In this document: one piece after another, positions 60,305-64,000 of the stretch | How positions within the stretch are numbered: the first letter of the stretch is position 1 | Layout of the letters: each line of letters opens with the position of its first letter | NCBI GenBank assembly: GCA_037903355.1 | Contig: JBAJFE010000011.1 | Span: 1,001,001-1,065,000 of the forward strand | Origin: Trichuris trichiura | Lineage: Eukaryota; Nematoda; Enoplea; Trichinellida; Trichuridae | Direction: 5' to 3' | DNA length: 64,000 nucleotides | Made by a program: the position numbers and the translations under genes | The notes under the pieces: model-generated | What the model was told of the DNA's origin: nothing | The model's database searches: none | What the model saw: only the letters and a program-made list of their open reading frames with translations

Positions 60305-61877
60305 AAAAGATTTGTGTCAGACAAAGAAGGATAGAACAAATCGAATTGATTTTTTCGCTTTTGCATCGCGGATTTAATTTACGGAATGCGTGCAGAAGTC
60401 GCCTTTTCAGTTGAACAAAGGATGCCAGGGCGGTAATTTTCAATTCTTCTATGATACGTATAGACAAGCACCCGTAAAAGACCATGCGCAGAAGGCATGC
60501 GAAACGCCGAAGTGTTCATTTTCGTGCAACGATATTGCAATCACACCGCCGGTCGACAAGGACCGGATAGAGTGATTCTTGCACGCTAAGGCATTTCCCT
60601 CTGTAGAGGGCTCAAAGCTTGCATTGCGAGCACCATGTGAGCGGTACTATTCCTACATGCTAAGACCCTGTGAGAGTCAAATGACAAGCACTAGCACCAA
60701 CCACCCTTCACATACAAGTTAGATACTTAGAAGAGGCACCCGAGTGGTATGACGTTATCTCATAGTAATGACATTTTTACATTTACGAGTACACTTTCGC
60801 TGAATAGTTCCATGCCAATGGTATGATTGCTCATAGTATAATTGCTGCAGGTGCAGGAGGCATGCCTACTATCGATGGCCAACATGCTAAAGGTATTCAT
60901 TATAGATGGTACGGTATGGTATGCCCATTGTATAGCAGAACTTCAGACATGTGAAAAGAAAACAAGTTTCTTTTGGGAGCCACAATTCCCATAGTCAGCG
61001 TCCAAGCAGGAAAGGAAAACCTTGACAGGATTATAGTGCACAGCGTGTAGTTCCAAGTCGGTTTCGCTATTGACTGCTCTCTTCTTTTTAAACCTACCAC
61101 ATTGCTGTGATGCCTGTCGTTGTTCTTGGTGATCTGTTTTTTATTTGTGATTTTCATTTTTCAGTCTTCTTCGAGCATCTCTCTTCATTTTTTCCGGAGC
61201 CCTCGCTTTATAATGCATCAGCTCTTGAAATATTAATCTTTTCCATTAGTCATATTTTTCTTGCTCTTTTTTTTGTAGAAACATGGTCTTTTCTTTTTGC
61301 GATATGAGCAACATTGGTTCAGCGTTATGAACAGACTGTAAGTGTATCTCGTACCACCTTCATGGTCAAAATTCGTTACGTTCTTCTACCAAGCGAGGTA
61401 TATGGCCATAGTCATAATTTGAAATATATTAACATGCCCATTTTTCTATTAATTTTTCAGATGTCCTAGCGCATCTGATGCCACATCCATAGTCATAACT
61501 CATAACTTTGTTGTGTCCAGCAAAGTCAATAGCGATAGTCTTAATTTCTAATCAGGTTGTGCCCACTGAATAGTACTTTAGTTTCTTTGTCAACACTTCA
61601 ATATTGATACATTAACCTAGTCAAAGTGTCGCTTAAATCGCTTCCAAAGTCATAGACCATATTGCTAAAGTAGCCACAGAAACAATATTTCTTTGCTTTC
61701 TGTCATCATTTTTCAGGACTGATCTATTAAAGAGTACAGGTGTACCAGCCGTCACTTTCACAGTGATAATTCATACTAATATTATGAACCCAACGTCTCC
61801 ACAGCCGTAGTCAAAATTTATGCTGTTATTGCGTAGTGTGAACACTGCTTGTTGATTTTTTTGCCATCATTTAAAAC

Positions 61878-62335
61878 TCGAGCGTTGTCCTCCGCAGCAA
61901 GACGGGGTAGTGTCGTCATCGTCGACTGCTGCTGCCGTCGAACGACGACGAACCCTTGCTACGAGCGCGTATGGTAACCGCTAACGTTTGGCGCCGTCGG
62001 TAGAGCGTTATCTGCCACAGCAAGGCTGGCGGTATTGTTGTCGTCGACTGCCATCGTTAGTGTGCTGCCGTCGTGGAAAGTCTGTTGGGTGCTCGCTGCG
62101 AAGTCTGACTGACTAGGTGGTACCAAGGCCTGACGGGTCAAGATAGACCTGAGAGCTGCGGTCTGCGCCAAGGTCGGTCGGATGGAGCAGCTTGCTAACA
62201 CAAAGACCGACCCGATGAGCGGCACAAAGTGCGCTGAAGACGGGCCACCCCGAGGCCTGAAAGCTTCGCTTCAAACGTTTATGCATTAAACGTTAATTAA
62301 AAAACGGGCTAACCGCTACAAAAAAGTTAGAACAA
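61878..62335. mobile_element. ~450-bp GC-rich insertion in the array (dispersed element, copy 2)
   Basis: A CGTCG-rich block interrupts a subrepeat: array sequence stops after CATCATTTAAAACT and resumes near GACTCAGTGAGTTCAGATG. Its right 180 bp matches 35216–35395. A minus ORF of 88 codons (61959–62225) has no family signature. I found no clear terminal repeats or target duplication, so the class is unknown. Confidence 0.55.
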
Positions 62336-63010
62336 TTTGTAATTGACTCAGTGAGTTCAGATGTAGCTGATGTCATTTCCATAGTCATAGCTCATATTGT
62401 TTTTGTGCACTGTGAGGTCCATGGCCACAGTTTCAACTCATGTTCGTAGTGTGCTCAATGAACACTGCTTCTTCAATTTTTGTCCTCATTTTACTTTTGC
62501 TTCGGTAAGTTAGTCCAGGCTTAGCTGATGTCACTTCCATAGTCACAATGCATATTGTTATTAGACGCTGTGCAAACTGCTTGTTTGAATTTTCTTTGTA
62601 TGGACACGGCTTCATGGCAAAGGTTTCGTGAATGAAGTTGTTGTACATTTTCAGATGATTTAAGGCACTTTACCACAAACCGGTCACGTTCCATACCGTA
62701 CCTTCTCTAATGAAAACCTCTGCACCCGAAACCAGGCATTCAACTTTGAAATATGCCAGTTCAACTGCTCCTATACGCGTGAGTCATAGCTTTCGTGCAT
62801 GCGCAGTATATATATATGTATATATACATGCAAGGACCCCTGTCGTACTATAGTGTGCGTGGATGCTGAAGATGAGAGGCATTTACAGCTGAAACTTATA
62901 ACTCTGACCTTACTTCACGCCGTGACACAACATGTGAGGGTGTCAGACAAATTTACGGTGTCAAAACAACGAAAGAATACTTCAAGGATGCATCGAACAG
63001 CATTTCCTAC

Positions 63011-63099
63011 CAGTGGAATTCTTCTTACAAGTCGGTTTGCTTTTGCAATTGAATGCCTTGCCATTGTAAGGGATGGCTGTTATTGGTGGAAAACGACAT
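63011..63099 (-). pseudogene. Array exon copy 5 (degenerate)
   Basis: ATG at 63099, start MSFSTNN, but 15 nt shorter than the others and with a TAA after KQTDL. The donor is changed to GTAGG. It is the decayed terminal copy. Confidence 0.55.
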
Positions 63100-64000
63100 A
63101 AGAATTTGTCCGAGAGAAAGGAACTGCATCCTTTGTTTTGATCTGATTTCTGGAATTTCCTCTGCAGAATGCGTGCAGAGGTCATAGCTTCTATGCCTGG
63201 TTATCAGGTCAGTGAAATGATTTCTCATTATCCTATGATAGTCATACATACAGGAATCATGCTTTCGACGTGCGAATAGTAGATGTCCCGCTGTTTCCCT
63301 CTGTTAGACTGACATGCACACATTTTCAGTTCAAGGGAGGGTGCCAGCGCAGTAACTTTCTATCCTTCTCTGATGTGAATACATAAGAGAATACTAGGGT
63401 CCAGAAGACAGTAAAAGCATGATTCGATTTCGTGCAGCGATATTGTAGACACACTTTAGGTTCACAAAGAGCATGTGAAGTGGTTCTTTCATGCTAAGAT
63501 ATCGTTCCGCAGAAAATGTATCGCTTTCATGGACGGAGAGTACCTCAGTAGTGTGACTATTTCTCATGATATAATGTCTATGCATGCGTGACAGACATGA
63601 AGACAGTAAGGTTGTATCATATACGTGTTAGAGGTCTATGTGCGCAGGGTTTATCTGAGAGGCACCACTTACTGCCGTGTCGTGGCGTAGGCAGGAGAAA
63701 ACCGCACATCGAATGCATTGGATCCATACCAGTAGAAAGCCTCCATCTTTTACTATGGTCCATGTATATGATGGACAGAACTTGCAAAAACAGCCAATTT
63801 GATCGAAGAGAGATCCTCCCTTTCAAGTACTATCAATCTATACTTGTGTATCCCACTAGACACTCTCTGTGCTGGTTATATGTCGTGCAGTGCCATAATT
63901 GCATGTATGGAGCGCTGTTAACACGAAGCATGCGTACAAGAACACTACTTACCAGTGGAATCTCATGCTGTTCGTTTCTTCGTAGAAGTTAACTTGCTTC

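Larger units (their letters stand above)
49240..64000. repeat. Higher-order tandem array, units of about 2.7–3.2 kb
   Basis: Landmarks recur in the same order. The phrase ATGGTACGGTATGGTATG is at about 49515, 52337, 55227, 58165 and 60906; the phrase GAATACTTGAAGCATGCATT is at about 51425, 54270, 57425, 60167 and 62970. Each unit has a T-rich block, several ~165-bp subrepeats (CCATAGTCATAATTCATATT, GTTATTGTGCCCAATGAGGT, TAGCTGATGTCACTTCCATA), a conserved block around GGCTTCATGACAAAG and GATGCCAGTTTA, and a 104-bp minus-strand exon-like block. A GC-rich spacer block carrying GAGGCACCCGA follows. The last unit is more decayed and has an insertion. Confidence 0.9.

Overview
The window is eukaryotic and most likely from a nematode. 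The protein genes have many short GT–AG introns (about 45–60 bp is common). The recognisable genes are a filamin, RPS15A, SDHAF4, a cholinesterase-like adhesion molecule and a Kunitz/lustrin-repeat locus of the kind seen in nematodes. Two gene starts lie just downstream of 3' splice-site-like sequences, which fits spliced-leader trans-splicing. The species cannot be fixed from the sequence.

Layout. Positions 319–16597 (+) hold the 3' part of a filamin gene: 24 exons, about 19 filamin repeats, both hinge regions and the dimerising last repeat. Positions 18332–21437 (+) hold a nine-exon, catalytically dead, membrane-anchored cholinesterase-like protein. Positions 22577–23490 (+) are RPS15A and 23669–23986 (-) are SDHAF4, tail to tail. 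That pair is bracketed by 420-bp inverted arms, each carrying a copy of an unknown exon. Positions 27496–27745 form a 250-bp hairpin palindrome. Next come a 264-bp Merlin-like MITE (28747–29010) and an apparently complete 2.19-kb Merlin DNA transposon (29533–31722). Both have perfect 8-bp target duplications, and the transposon's three-exon transposase reads through without a break. Positions 35921–37802 (-) hold a Kunitz/lustrin locus with an in-frame stop and about four frameshifts. All neighbouring genes are clean, so this looks like a real pseudogene. A candidate gene starts head to head with it at 38052 (+).

The right third (about 40.8–64 kb) is gene-poor and repeat-rich: a 10-bp CATG-phased minisatellite that turns into a CpG-rich ACGTG version, a 3 x 100-bp repeat, degenerate dispersed repeats, 265-bp tandem repeats, and a long higher-order array (about 49.2–64 kb). 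The array units are about 2.7–3.2 kb, and each contains several ~165-bp subrepeats. On the minus strand each unit carries a 104-bp exon-like block (ATG, 34 codons, coiled-coil-like, then a consensus donor). The frame is kept in three of five copies, one has a stop and one is degenerate. This is the most unusual object in the window.

The genes do not form a pathway. Filamin (actin crosslinking) and the adhesion molecule act at the cell cortex and surface; RPS15A and SDHAF4 are housekeeping genes.
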